DNA of 64,000 nt from Streptomyces sp. NBC_01235. GTDB lineage: Bacteria; Actinomycetota; Actinomycetes; Streptomycetales; Streptomycetaceae. Shown here in pieces: positions 28,001-35,497 of the stretch; position 1 is the first letter of the stretch; the number at the start of each line of letters is the position of its first letter. Location: positions 2,108,001 to 2,172,000 of the forward strand of contig NZ_CP108513.1 in the NCBI RefSeq assembly GCF_035989285.1, read 5' to 3'. The position numbers were made by a program, and so were the translations under genes. The notes below the pieces were generated by a model that searched no databases, was not told the DNA's origin, and worked only from the letters and a program-made list of their open reading frames with translations.

Positions 28001-28798
28001 CCCGACCAGCAGCCCCGCACCGTGCATGGCGTCCACCAGCCCCCGGTGCTCGGCGCACCGGGCGTAGAAGTCCGCCCGTACGGCGATGAGCACCCGGAGT
28101 CGGCCGCGCGGATCGCGAGCGGCGAGCAGCAGGTCGAGGAAGCGGCGCCGCTCGGCACGGTCCCGGCACAGGGTGAAGACCTCCTCGAACTGGTCCACCA
28201 CCACCCAGCTCTCCGGCTCATCCTCCGCCGGCGTCAGCAGATGCCCGTACATCGTGGCCGGCCGGGGTCCCGGAGTGAGCACCCTCAGCGCCACCGGCTG
28301 TTCCTGCCGCCCCGCCTCCTCCCGCAGGCGGGGGATGAGCCCGGCCCGCAGCAGGGAGGACTTGCCGCTGCCGGAGGCCCCGAACACCACCGCGAAGCGG
28401 TTCCCGCGCACCAGCGCGCGCAGCTCCTCGATCAGCCGGTCCCGGCCGAAGAACAGCTCACGGTCGGCCGGCTCGAACCGCGCGAGCCCCCGGTAGGGCG
28501 ACACCGCGTCCTCGTCGTCCCGGGCCTCTCCCGCCGCTTCGACCGCGGCCTTCTTCCAGAGCACCTCCCACGCCGCCGGATCGGCGCCGCAGGCCCGGAC
28601 GTATCCCTGGAGCACGGCGAGCGACGGCAGCCGCTCCCCGCCCGCGGCGTGCGCCAGCGTCGTAGCCGAGAAGCCCGCCGTCTTCGCCATGGCCCGGTAC
28701 GACGGTCCCCCCACCGACCTGCGCAGCTCCCGGAGCTCATGGGCGAGCCGCTGTACGGGACCAGCATCCGGGTCCACCGGTTTCTCGGGACGTCCCAT
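25082..28798 (-). CDS. HTH-nSTAND ATPase-WD40 protein
   Basis: 1238 residues. Residues about 15-75 form an XRE-like helix-turn-helix (YRAMAKTAGFSATTLAHAAGG). SPYRGLARFEPADRELFFGRD leads into the nSTAND ATPase, with Walker A GASGSGKSS (140-148) and Walker B WVVVDQFEE (198-206). A single membrane segment (LAAALSAVLAVALIVGLAAW) lies near 520, and the remaining 680 residues are WD40-type repeats (LAFSPDGTTLAVGG and similar). STAND proteins act as ligand-triggered switches; this architecture is frequent in Streptomyces and its job is mostly unknown. The next gene, divergent across a 302-base gap, encodes an exported RNase with barstar. Whether they cooperate is unproven. Confidence 0.85.
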   Translation of the reverse strand: MGRPEKPVDPDAGPVQRLAHELRELRRSVGGPSYRAMAKTAGFSATTLAHAAGGERLPSLAVLQGYVRACGADPAAWEVLWKKAAVEAAGEARDDEDAVSPYRGLARFEPADRELFFGRDRLIEELRALVRGNRFAVVFGASGSGKSSLLRAGLIPRLREEAGRQEQPVALRVLTPGPRPATMYGHLLTPAEDEPESWVVVDQFEEVFTLCRDRAERRRFLDLLLAARDPRGRLRVLIAVRADFYARCAEHRGLVDAMHGAGLLVGPMNADELRETVVRPAQAAGLIVERELTALIVEDVLDEPGGLPMLSHALLETWRRRKGRMLTLAAYEAVGGVRGAIAASAEAAYAELSGPRAHAARQLLLRLIEPGQGNADTRRPLTHGELAEWPDPEVRVAAERLARARLLTVDEDGVHLAHEALITSWPRLRGWIDEDRELLRHHRRLTEAARTWLEHDRDPSTLYRGTRLARAEELFASGAGRPLGLTTAERAFLDAAIGNRTAEEQATARSKRRSRTLAAALSAVLAVALIVGLAAWRSKQDAEAERTDTAARRVAEVADSLRTTDPRTAMLLGVAAWRISPLPESRRALLGALTQPELGSFAPGTGPVRFLADSGRTLLSASGRTWRTWDVTAHRRTGSGRLPDGTVITAAPDARVLVVQGDHGAQRLWDTRAGRWTGGPLPDGATVDFAASGRSYLVSGSDDKARLYSLPGGRPLFTTPAGQSSVSIDAAGRRVAVCPDGHAPRVWDIAGHRALPGAWNTVQGICDDGSTTLALADGRLVLLGRDGVRVWDTTSGRLVAALPDPTAQFAATSQDGRFLATADRREIKVWRLSAPGSPVFRHPLDNQRLEHGFAWAPDRPLLRYLEAGTVHTLDLTTTVTSPWRKNPLGAERLSPDGRTLATAELAGDHYAFALRDTRDGHLLHTLPTSPLPVSSDPTWPVVPRDTQPLLAFSPDGGTLAYGVSAPGREAAPQRVTVWDVAHQRALHALDLATTASAAATIALALGPGGRTLHTTRIPPLGDVVEETWDTIRRRRTATFTGQAGFRLAVSPDGRLVVGDQHVVREGRAIARDLVQDDEIGALAFSPDSSRLAAGDQTGRVALWDGTIRHRAGILRNVFPAPLDVASDDPEAVTALAFSPDGTTLAVGGAEGSLQLWDTATQQPLGGLLTTAGDSIDTLAFSTDSHTLYAGSAHVPLQRYAVDPARAVSLVCARSGGTGLTRAQWHTYVPDAAYRRVCT

Positions 28799-29100
28799 GA
28801 ATCGAGCCCTTACGCAGGTGCTGAAGTATTTGTCAGGACATGACGATACGTGTCAGGCCAGGCTGGCGAGAACCCTCTCCGGCTGTGACATGCGCCGTTG
28901 TCAACGACGGCTGAAGCCCTGGGCGGACAATGCGTCCGCCGCCCGCGAAGTCGTTTGCCCAGGTGGCCGGATTGTCCGGAGTGGTGGAAGGGGGCTGCCG
29001 GACAACTTCCCGGATGGTCGTGTGGGTGGTGAACCACTCGCCGGTGAGCATCCGGGGCGCACCGCCCCGGGGACCACCGACATAATCCAAGGAGCGTGTC

Positions 29101-29772
29101 TTGTCCACCTTGTCCCCCTCTCGAGTGCCGGAGCCCGAGTCCTCCGTGGAACGCGGCCAGAGGTCCCGGCTCCGCGGCCACCGCCGGATCCTGTCCGTCG
29201 TCGGCATGCTGCTCGCCCTCGTGGGCGGTGTCGCCGTCGACTCCGGCACCGCGTTCGCCCAGCCGCCGTCGGGCTCCTGCACCCATACCTGCAACAACCC
29301 TCCGGCGGGCGTCTCCCGGGCGGACTGGAACGCCGCGAACCAAGCTGCGGACTTCTGGGCCAACCACACCATCGACTTCCACGCCGTGAACTATTCCGGC
29401 GGCAGGAGCTACTACCACCTCGACCAGTGGGCCGGCCGCGGATGGCCCGGCCAGGCAACCGGAGGCCAGTGGTTCGGGTACTGGGAGCCCTCCCTGCACC
29501 GCACGCAGTTCGTCTACTACGGCGGCCGGTTCAACGACAACGGCGGAAACCTCGCCAACCACGAACAGAACTTCCTCCATGTCTCGGCGTCCCGGGCCTT
29601 TTCGACCGGCAATGGCCGAACGGCTCCCTACGTGGAGTACGACCTCGACTACCACAACGTCGTGGACAACAGGGCTCGCGGCCAGCGGAGGATCGTACGC
29701 AACCCCAACACAGGCAACACCTACGTCACGTACGACCACTACCAGTCGTTCTACTACCTGGGCCGCTGGTAG
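29101..29772 (+). CDS. secreted guanyl-specific (barnase/RNase Sa-like) ribonuclease with N-terminal extension
   Basis: 223 residues from TTG at 29101 with AAGGAG seven bases upstream. A signal peptide (RRILSVVGMLLALVGGVAVDSGTAFA) ends about residue 53. The last 50 residues align with RNase Sa: YVEYDLD (Glu179, base), RGQRRIV (Arg196/197) and TYDHYQSF (His213, acid), so the catalytic trio is intact. Between about residues 60 and 160 is an aromatic-rich segment (SYYHLDQWAGRGWPGQ, GGQWFGYWEPSLHRTQF, NHEQNFLH) much larger than the usual N-terminal part of this enzyme; I do not recognise it. The barstar gene follows at once, so this is a toxin-type RNase with its inhibitor. Confidence 0.8.
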   Translation: MSTLSPSRVPEPESSVERGQRSRLRGHRRILSVVGMLLALVGGVAVDSGTAFAQPPSGSCTHTCNNPPAGVSRADWNAANQAADFWANHTIDFHAVNYSGGRSYYHLDQWAGRGWPGQATGGQWFGYWEPSLHRTQFVYYGGRFNDNGGNLANHEQNFLHVSASRAFSTGNGRTAPYVEYDLDYHNVVDNRARGQRRIVRNPNTGNTYVTYDHYQSFYYLGRW

Positions 29773-29801
29773 GCCGCAGGGAAGCGAGAAGAAGGAGCTC
29801 C

Positions 29802-30245
29802 ATGACCAGCATGACGGCCTGGATCCGACCGCTGACCGCCGTGGACACCCAGCCATGGACACGGGAGGAAGTGCTCGGATCCCACTGCCGCACCGCCCAG
29901 GGCATGTTCACCGAATGGGCGGCCCAGCTCGGATTCCCGGACTACTTCGGTCACAACTGGGACGCCTTCCTCGACTGCCTGCGCGGCGCGGTGGACGACG
30001 CGGACCACGAGCTGGCGGTCGTCGTCCATGAGGCCGGCGAGCTCCTCGCCGACGAGCAGCCGAACGTGCTGGCGATCCTTCTGACCGTCCTGAGCCAAGC
30101 CGCAGGCGGGAACGGCACAGCGCCCGGCCTGCAGCTGCTCCTGGATGACACCCCCGACCGCCTGTCCGGCCTCGCACAGCGCATGGCGGAAGCCGGATAC
30201 CCCGTGGATCTCGGGGGAGGCGGGGATGCTTCTGCGTCGCACTGA
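29802..30245 (+). CDS. barstar-family ribonuclease inhibitor
   Basis: 147 residues from ATG at 29802 preceded by GAAGGAG, 29 bases after the RNase stop. The family pattern is clear: GMFTEWAAQLGFPDYFGHNWDAFLDCLRG (the YFGxNWDAxxDCL barstar signature) and a C-terminal LLLDDTP. Barstar binds barnase-type RNases in the cytoplasm, its acidic helix plugging the active site, and so protects the producing cell. Order, spacing and the shared terminator just downstream indicate a two-gene operon with the secreted RNase. Confidence 0.9.
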   Translation: MTSMTAWIRPLTAVDTQPWTREEVLGSHCRTAQGMFTEWAAQLGFPDYFGHNWDAFLDCLRGAVDDADHELAVVVHEAGELLADEQPNVLAILLTVLSQAAGGNGTAPGLQLLLDDTPDRLSGLAQRMAEAGYPVDLGGGGDASASH

Positions 30246-30291
30246 TCAGCAACACGACACAGCTGGATCAGGATGAGACAGGATCCACATC

Positions 30292-30325
30292 GAAGGGGTG
30301 CCTCTCACTAGAGTGGCACCCCTTC
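30292..30325 (+). terminator. hairpin terminator after RNase-barstar operon
   Basis: GAAGGGGTGCC and GGCACCCCTTC form a perfect 11-bp stem with a 12-base loop, 47 bases after the barstar stop. Confidence 0.9.
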
Positions 30326-30385
30326 TGGAGAGCGACATTGACCTGGCCGCTGCCAGGCTGGTCCTTTCGCTAGCGCCTCTGTGTG

Positions 30386-30782
30386 TCAAGCGGCTGCAGT
30401 GAGTTGGGCTCGCTGATCACGTTTCGTGATCCGGTAGACCACGTTGGACAGGCGGCGCTTGAGGGCTCTGCGGGCCTCAGCGGGTATCTTCCCTTCCGTG
30501 ATTTTGCGCAGGTAGCAGTCCTGTCCGCGTCCACTGCTGCGGATCTGGCGGACGGCGATGATGTGCAGCACCGAGTTCAGGGCGCGGTTGCCGCCGGCGT
30601 TGAGCCGGTGGCGGACGTTGTTGCCGCTGAAGGCGTCCAGGCGCTTGGCGGCCAGCACGGTGCCCAGGCCCGGCAGGGTCGTGAGCGTGGTGCGGGTTGT
30701 GGCGAGCGCGTCGCGCATCTCGGCCTCGTTGTCCTTGACCTGTCGATCCAGGCGGCGCAAATCGGTCACCTGTCCGCCGTAC
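30386..30782 (-). pseudogene. IS110-family transposase, internally deleted C-terminal part
   Basis: The frame runs DLRRLDRQVKDNEAEMRDALATTRTTLTTLPGLGTVLAAKRLDAFSGNN and then directly RHRLNAGGNRALNSVLHIIAVRQ...EGKIPAEARRALKRRLSNVVYRI. In whole IS110 transposases about 30 residues with the catalytic Ser separate GLGTVLAAK from the HRLNxxGNRxLN box; here they are missing. The N-terminal DEDD domain is absent too, replaced by a permease fragment on the other strand. It is therefore dead, and its arrival or loss probably cut the permease gene. Confidence 0.8.
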
Positions 30783-31496
30783 TGATCGGCGTGTTCTATG
30801 CGCTGTCCACCTACGCCCTGACCTCGGCGTACGGTTCTGACGCCGTAGTTGTGGCGACCAACGACCCGACGAATATGCTCAATGACGCGCTCAAGCACTT
30901 CGTTTCGTCGAGCGTGTCCGACATCACCCTGGTGCTCATCGCGACCTCCGCCGGCGCCTCGCTGCTCTCCTGCCACAACGTCGCCGCCCGCTACGTCTTC
31001 AATCTCGCGGGCGACCGCGCCCTGCCGCCTCCCCACCTCGGCGCCGTTCACGCCCGCCACGGATCGCCCTACCGCGCCTCGATCGCGTTCGCGGCCGTCA
31101 TTGCCGTGCCCCTTGCCCCCCGGTGTCCGCGAACGCCGACGTCTCCCGGCTGATCGGATCCTTCAGCGGGATCGGCACCCTCGGCATCCTTGTCCTGATG
31201 GCACTGGCGAGCCTCGCCATCATCGTCTGGTTCGCCCGCGACGGAGGCTTCGCGGGCGAGCGAGAGCGCCTGGAAGGTCGCGTCGCCCCCGGGATCGCCT
31301 TCCTCGCACTCAAGGCCGTCGTCGTCTACGCGATCTCGCACTTCGAGTTGCTTGTTGGCGGCTATCCCGGCCAGTACCTCTGGCTTCTGCTGATCCCGGC
31401 GGCAAACCTCGTCGCGGGCTGCATTGTCGCTGCGCGCTTCCGACAGTCGAAGCCGGAGCGATACGCGCGATTGGGACGCGCCGAGTCCGTCTGTTG
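30770..31496 (+). pseudogene. APC-family amino-acid permease, 5'-truncated and frameshifted
   Basis: The first part reads SAVLIGVFYALSTYALTSAYG, SVSDITLVLIATSAGASLLSCHNVAARYVFNLAGDRALPPPHLG, typical of helices 7-9 of APC permeases. Near 31110 the frame is lost, and the continuation appears in another frame as DVSRLIGSFSGIGTLGILVLMALASLAIIVWF ending in YLWLLLIPAANLVAGCIVAARF. The N-terminal half is gone at the junction with the IS110 remnant. Confidence 0.8.
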
Positions 31497-31616
31497 AGCC
31501 GGCAACCGTACACAGAGGGGTACCAGAAGGTCACTGAACGCATCGGTCACCCCTCCCAGCTTTTCGGCTACGGCCGAAACGCAGGCCGTCACAACTGGGT
31601 GACGTCACCGCTTGCC

Positions 31617-31793
31617 CCCGCTCTACACCCACAGCAGGAGCTGCCCGTTGGCCACAGCGGACTCCTGCGCCCGCCGACGCCGGCAGGCGAGCACGGTCCC
31701 GTACGCCCGGAAGGCGAGGTGCGCGTTGGCCAGGGCCGCCTAGCCCTTGAGGGCTCGGGCCTCATCGGTGCCGACCGCGTCGAGACTTCTCAC
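31617..31793 (-). pseudogene. tal: transaldolase fragment with internal stop
   Basis: The minus strand reads RSLDAVGTDEARALKG, TAG stop, AALANAHLAFRAYGTVLA and later NGQLLLWV. Transaldolases have RLDAIGTDEAxALKGKAAIANARLAYQAYE followed by a PLWASTGVK active-region strand, so the TAG stands in place of a Lys codon. Only about 55 codons remain, with the catalytic Lys region lost. Its position just before a transketolase gene is notable, because both enzymes work on sugar phosphates. The other bases from 31497 to 31936 carry no gene. Confidence 0.65.
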
Positions 31794-31936
31794 CTGCCAT
31801 GTACGCGTCCACCACATCCCAGCGGTCGCACACCCGATGGCTTGATCCCGGCGCTTCGATCCACGCCCTGTTGCAGGGACTCTGTCGCTTTCACCGGTGT
31901 TCCGGCTCTCTCTGGGGCCGTTGGGGTCCGGCCCTC

Positions 31937-31965
31937 TTGACTCATTCGGATTCGCGAGCTTCACT
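31937..31965 (+). promoter_or_regulatory. promoter of the second split-transketolase operon
   Basis: TTGACT at 31937-31942 in the context GCCCTCTTGACT, with a weak -10 (TTCACT, 31960-31965) 17 bases on. Transcription would begin near 31972, close to the first in-frame ATG. The geometry matches the promoter at 17297: the palindrome starts 52 bases after the -35 here and 51 there. A second inverted repeat, TTCACTTCGAATGAA, covers 31960-31974. Confidence 0.5.
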
Positions 31966-31988
31966 TCGAATGAATCGTAACGCAGACC

Positions 31989-32002
31989 TGAATGGATATG
32001 CA
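31989..32002. promoter_or_regulatory. candidate SorC-type operator at the second transketolase operon
   Basis: TGAATGGATATGCA matches TGAATAGCTATTCA (17348) at 11 of 14 positions. It ends three bases before ATG 32006, so a bound repressor would block early elongation or translation. Confidence 0.6.
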
Positions 32003-32005
32003 CCC

Positions 32006-32899
32006 ATGGTTCTCGCACCAGTCCCCAGCGCCACGGCGCGGCTCGCCGACATCAGGCGCGAGCTGCGCGAGGCGCCCCCGGCAAAGCGCGCCGCGCGTCT
32101 GAGGGAGCTGGCCTACTCGATCCGCCGCAGCGATCTGGAGATGATCAGCCGGGCCGGTCAGGGGCACATCGGCGGTGACTTCTCCGCCGCCGACATCGTC
32201 AGCGTGCTGTACTTCGCGGTCCTCGACGTCCGTCCCGAGGAGCCGACGTGGGCCGAGCGCGACCGGTTCGTCCTCAGCAAGGGCCACGCCGCGGGCATCC
32301 TGTACTCGGCCCTGGCGCACGCCGGATTCTTCCCCGAGGCGGAGCTGGCCACGTTCATGGAGCCGCTGTCGCCCCTCAACGGGCACCCCAACCGCCGCAA
32401 GGTGCCCGGGGTGGAGACCAACACCGGGCCGCTGGGACACGGATTCCCGGTGGCCGTAGGCATGGCGGTCGCCGCCAAATTGGACGACTCCGACCGGCGC
32501 ACCTATGTACTCACGGGCGACGGTGAGCTCCAGGAAGGCAGCAACTGGGAGGCCGCGATGAGCGCGTCCCAGCAGCGCCTCGGCCGGCTGACCGTGATCG
32601 TCGACCGCAACCGCCTCCAGCAGGGCGCCGCCACCGAGGAGACCTCGGGCCTGGACCCGCTCGACGCCAAGTGGGCCGCCTTCGGCTTCGACGTCCGCGC
32701 CGTCGACGGCCACAACCACGAGGCCCTCTACCAGGCCCTGAGCGAGGATCGGGCCATCGACGACCGCCCCCTCTGTCTGATCGCCGACACGATCAAGGGC
32801 AAGGGCGTGTCCTTCATCGAGAACCGCGTCGAGTGGCACCACAAGGTGCCCACCACCGACCAGACCGCCGCCGCCTTCAAGGAGCTGACCGCCCGATGA
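32006..32899 (+). CDS. second split transketolase, N-terminal (TPP-binding) subunit
   Basis: 297 residues from ATG at 32006; ATG at 31970 (MNRNADLNGYAP) is a possible alternative, and neither has a ribosome site, so a leaderless or short-leader message is possible. The same motifs as at 17480 are present: GQGHIGGDFSAADIVSVLYF, LSKGHAAGILYSALAHAGFFPEAEL, NRRKVPGVETNTGPLGHGFPVAVG, GDGELQEGSNWEAAM and DRNRLQQGA. The C-terminal KGKGVSFIENRVEWHHKVP is shared almost word for word. The stop overlaps the next start by ATGA. It opens an operon that continues with kinase and SDR. Confidence 0.92.
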   Translation: MVLAPVPSATARLADIRRELREAPPAKRAARLRELAYSIRRSDLEMISRAGQGHIGGDFSAADIVSVLYFAVLDVRPEEPTWAERDRFVLSKGHAAGILYSALAHAGFFPEAELATFMEPLSPLNGHPNRRKVPGVETNTGPLGHGFPVAVGMAVAAKLDDSDRRTYVLTGDGELQEGSNWEAAMSASQQRLGRLTVIVDRNRLQQGAATEETSGLDPLDAKWAAFGFDVRAVDGHNHEALYQALSEDRAIDDRPLCLIADTIKGKGVSFIENRVEWHHKVPTTDQTAAAFKELTAR

Positions 32900-33864
32900 G
32901 CACCACCACCGTCGCCGTCGAACTGCACGACTGCCGCAAGGCCTTCGCCGAGACGCTGATCGAGCTCGCGGAGGCCGACCAGCGCACGGTGGCCGTCTGC
33001 AACGACTCCGTCGGCTCCTCCAACCTCAAGGAGTTCCAGCAGCGCTTCCCGGACCGTCTGGTCAACGTCGGCATCGCCGAGCAACTGATGGTCGGCGTTG
33101 GCGCCGGTCTCGCCAACGGCGGCCGTATCCCATTCGTCTGTGCCGCGGCGCCCTTCCTCACCGGCCGCGCCCTGGAACAGATCAAGGCGGACGTCGCCTA
33201 CTCACGCACCAACGTCAAGCTGTGCGCCATGAGCCCCGGCTTCGCCTACGGCCAGCTCGGCCCGACCCACCACGGTGTCGAGGACTTCGCCTGGATGCGC
33301 ACCCTGCCCGAAATGGTCGTCCTAGCACCGGCCGACCCGGCCGAGACACGTGAGGCGCTGCACTGGGCCCACCAGTACGACGGCCCCGTCTACCTGCGCA
33401 TCGGCCGCACCAAGGTGCCCGACCTGGCCCCCCACGTCCCCTTCGAGGCCGGCCGCGCCACGCGCCTGCGCGACGGCCGCGACATTACGCTGATCGGTGT
33501 GGGCACGACCGTCTCTGCCGCGTTGACCGCCGCCGGAAAGCTGGCTGCCGAGGGGGTCGACGCGCGCGTGCTCAACTTCTCCACCGTCAAGCCGCTGGAT
33601 GAAGAGGCGCTGCTCGCGGCAGCCGCCGACACCGGTCGCATCGTCACCGTCGAGGAGGCCAACGTCCACGGCGGGCTCGGCAGCGCCGTCGCGGAGTTCC
33701 TCGCCGCCCGCACTCCCGTGCCGATGAAGCTGCTCGGCGTGCGTGACGAGTTCGCCCCGACCGGGAGCCCGGCCTTCCTGTCCGAGTACTTCGGCATCGA
33801 CACCGAGGCCGTCGTCCGCGCCGCACGCGAGCTGACCGGCGCCGGGCAGGGAGCGGCGGCATGA
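32896..33864 (+). CDS. second split transketolase, C-terminal subunit
   Basis: 322 residues from the overlapping ATG. Key parts: VAVCNDSVGSSNLKEFQQRFPDRLVNVGIAEQLMVGVGAGLA (catalytic Glu in GIAEQ), SPGFAYGQLGPTHHGVEDFAWMRTL, LAPADPAETREAL, and EEANVHGGLGSAVAEFLAA with DEFAPTGSPAFLSEYFGI at the end. It is the counterpart of 18358. Its stop overlaps the kinase start (ATGA), so transketolase and kinase are made together. That coupling suggests the kinase product is the transketolase substrate. Confidence 0.92.
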   Translation: MSTTTVAVELHDCRKAFAETLIELAEADQRTVAVCNDSVGSSNLKEFQQRFPDRLVNVGIAEQLMVGVGAGLANGGRIPFVCAAAPFLTGRALEQIKADVAYSRTNVKLCAMSPGFAYGQLGPTHHGVEDFAWMRTLPEMVVLAPADPAETREALHWAHQYDGPVYLRIGRTKVPDLAPHVPFEAGRATRLRDGRDITLIGVGTTVSAALTAAGKLAAEGVDARVLNFSTVKPLDEEALLAAAADTGRIVTVEEANVHGGLGSAVAEFLAARTPVPMKLLGVRDEFAPTGSPAFLSEYFGIDTEAVVRAARELTGAGQGAAA

Positions 33865-35369
33865 GTGCCGTGGGCAGAGGCGCCGTCCTCGCCCTCGACC
33901 AGGGCACCAGCGGGACGAAGGGGCTCCTCGTCACGGAGGACGGACGGGTGGTCGCCACCGCGCACCGGCCGCTGACCCAGCAGTACCCCGAGCCCGGCTG
34001 GGTCGAGCAGGACCCGGCCGTGCTGTGGCGCAGCGTCACCGGCGTGGCCGAGGAACTGGCCGCCCAGGCCGCCACCGCGGGCACGCACATCGTCGGCCTG
34101 GGGCTGAGCGTCCAGCGCGAGGCCGTCCTGGTCTGGGACCCGGACACCGGCGCCGCACTGTCGCCACTCGTCAGCTGGCAGGACCGGCGGACCTCCGAGC
34201 GGTGCGCCAAACTGGCCGCCTCGGCCGAGAGTGAGTTGATCAGCGGCCGCACCGGTCTGCCGGTGGACCCGATGTTCTCCGCCACCAAGGCCGAGTGGCT
34301 GCTCAACCGACTCGATCCGAACCGCGAGAGGTCGGTTGCCGGCCGGCTGCGCGTCGGTACGGTCGACGCCTGGCTGCTGCACCGGCTCACCGGTGGCGCC
34401 ACCGACGTCACCGAGACGGGCTGCGCCTCCCGCACCCAGCTCGTGAGCCTGGACAAGGCCGACTGGGATCCCGACCTGCTCGACCTGTTCCGCATTCCCC
34501 GTACGGCACTGCCCCGCATCGCCGCCTCGGACGGTGCCGGCGAGGAGCTGGGCCACACCCGGAACGTACCGGACCTCGCGGACGGGCTGCCCATCGCGGC
34601 GGTTCTCGGGGACTCGCACGCGGCGCTCTTCGCGCAGAGTCTCGGTCGCCCGGGGGTGGTGAAGGCCACGTACGGCACCGGCGCCTCGCTCATGGTCCTC
34701 AACCCCGAGGGCCACCGGCCCGCCGAGGGCATCGCCGCCACCCTGGCCTGGCGGCGCACCCGGGACGGCGGGGCCGCACCCGCCCTGGAGGCGAACATAG
34801 CCTCCGCGGGCACGGCGATCCGCTGGGCCGCCCAACTGCTCGGCACCGACTCGGCCGGCATCGCCGCCCTGGCGGCCGACGCGCGGGAGGACGCCGAGGT
34901 GTACCTGGTCCCGGCGTTCTCCGGACTGGGCGCCCCGTACTGGGACCGCGGCGCCCGTGCGCTGTTGGTCGGCATGGACTTCGACACCGGCCCCGCCGAA
35001 GTGGCACGTGCCGCAGTCGAGTCGATGGCCTTCCAGGTGGCTGACACGCTCTCCCGTTTCGACACCGTCCTCGGTGGCCCGGTCGCCGAGCTGCGCGCGG
35101 ACGGCGGTCCGACGGGCAACGACCGCCTCATGGCGCTCCAGGCCGAGCTGGTCGGCCGGCCGGTGCTACGCGCCGGCCGACCAGAGGTGTCCGCACTGGG
35201 TGTCGCGTACCTGGCCGGCACCGCGCTCGGCATCTGGGACGACGCCGACCTGCCCGCCCTCACCCCGCAGGGCACCCGCTTCGCCTCGCACGAGGACGAC
35301 ACCTGGCGCAACCGCCGCATGGCCGGATGGCACGACGCGATTGCCTGCGCACGCGGAAAGCGGACCTGA
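33861..35369 (+). CDS. FGGY-family carbohydrate kinase
   Basis: 502 residues. N-terminal phosphate loop ALDQGTSGTKGLLV, substrate-side GWVEQDPAVLW and ERCAKLAA, hinge GDSHAALFAQSLGRPGVVKATYGTGASLMV, and C-terminal ADGGPTGNDRLMALQAELVGRPV place it near glycerol, erythritol and xylulose kinases. FGGY kinases phosphorylate the terminal hydroxyl of a polyol or ketose with ATP. The start overlaps the transketolase stop. The natural reading is that it phosphorylates a ketose made by one of the SDR enzymes, giving the donor for the split transketolase; apulose kinase is a known precedent for such a pairing. Confidence 0.9.
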   Translation: MSAVGRGAVLALDQGTSGTKGLLVTEDGRVVATAHRPLTQQYPEPGWVEQDPAVLWRSVTGVAEELAAQAATAGTHIVGLGLSVQREAVLVWDPDTGAALSPLVSWQDRRTSERCAKLAASAESELISGRTGLPVDPMFSATKAEWLLNRLDPNRERSVAGRLRVGTVDAWLLHRLTGGATDVTETGCASRTQLVSLDKADWDPDLLDLFRIPRTALPRIAASDGAGEELGHTRNVPDLADGLPIAAVLGDSHAALFAQSLGRPGVVKATYGTGASLMVLNPEGHRPAEGIAATLAWRRTRDGGAAPALEANIASAGTAIRWAAQLLGTDSAGIAALAADAREDAEVYLVPAFSGLGAPYWDRGARALLVGMDFDTGPAEVARAAVESMAFQVADTLSRFDTVLGGPVAELRADGGPTGNDRLMALQAELVGRPVLRAGRPEVSALGVAYLAGTALGIWDDADLPALTPQGTRFASHEDDTWRNRRMAGWHDAIACARGKRT

Positions 35370-35497
35370 CACCAACCGGGACCGGTAGACCGGTAGGCCC
35401 ACGCACGAAAGCCGCCCTGCCCTACCGCCCTCGACCGGCATCACCCAAATCCCGGGCCAGCCTCCCATCGCTTCACCACTGTCGAAAGAGCCGCATC

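Noticed and set aside
28824..28862. TGTCAGG direct repeats in the nSTAND/RNase divergent gap
   Set aside because: Seven-base repeats are too short to support an operator claim without other copies; the rest of 28799-29100 shows no gene.
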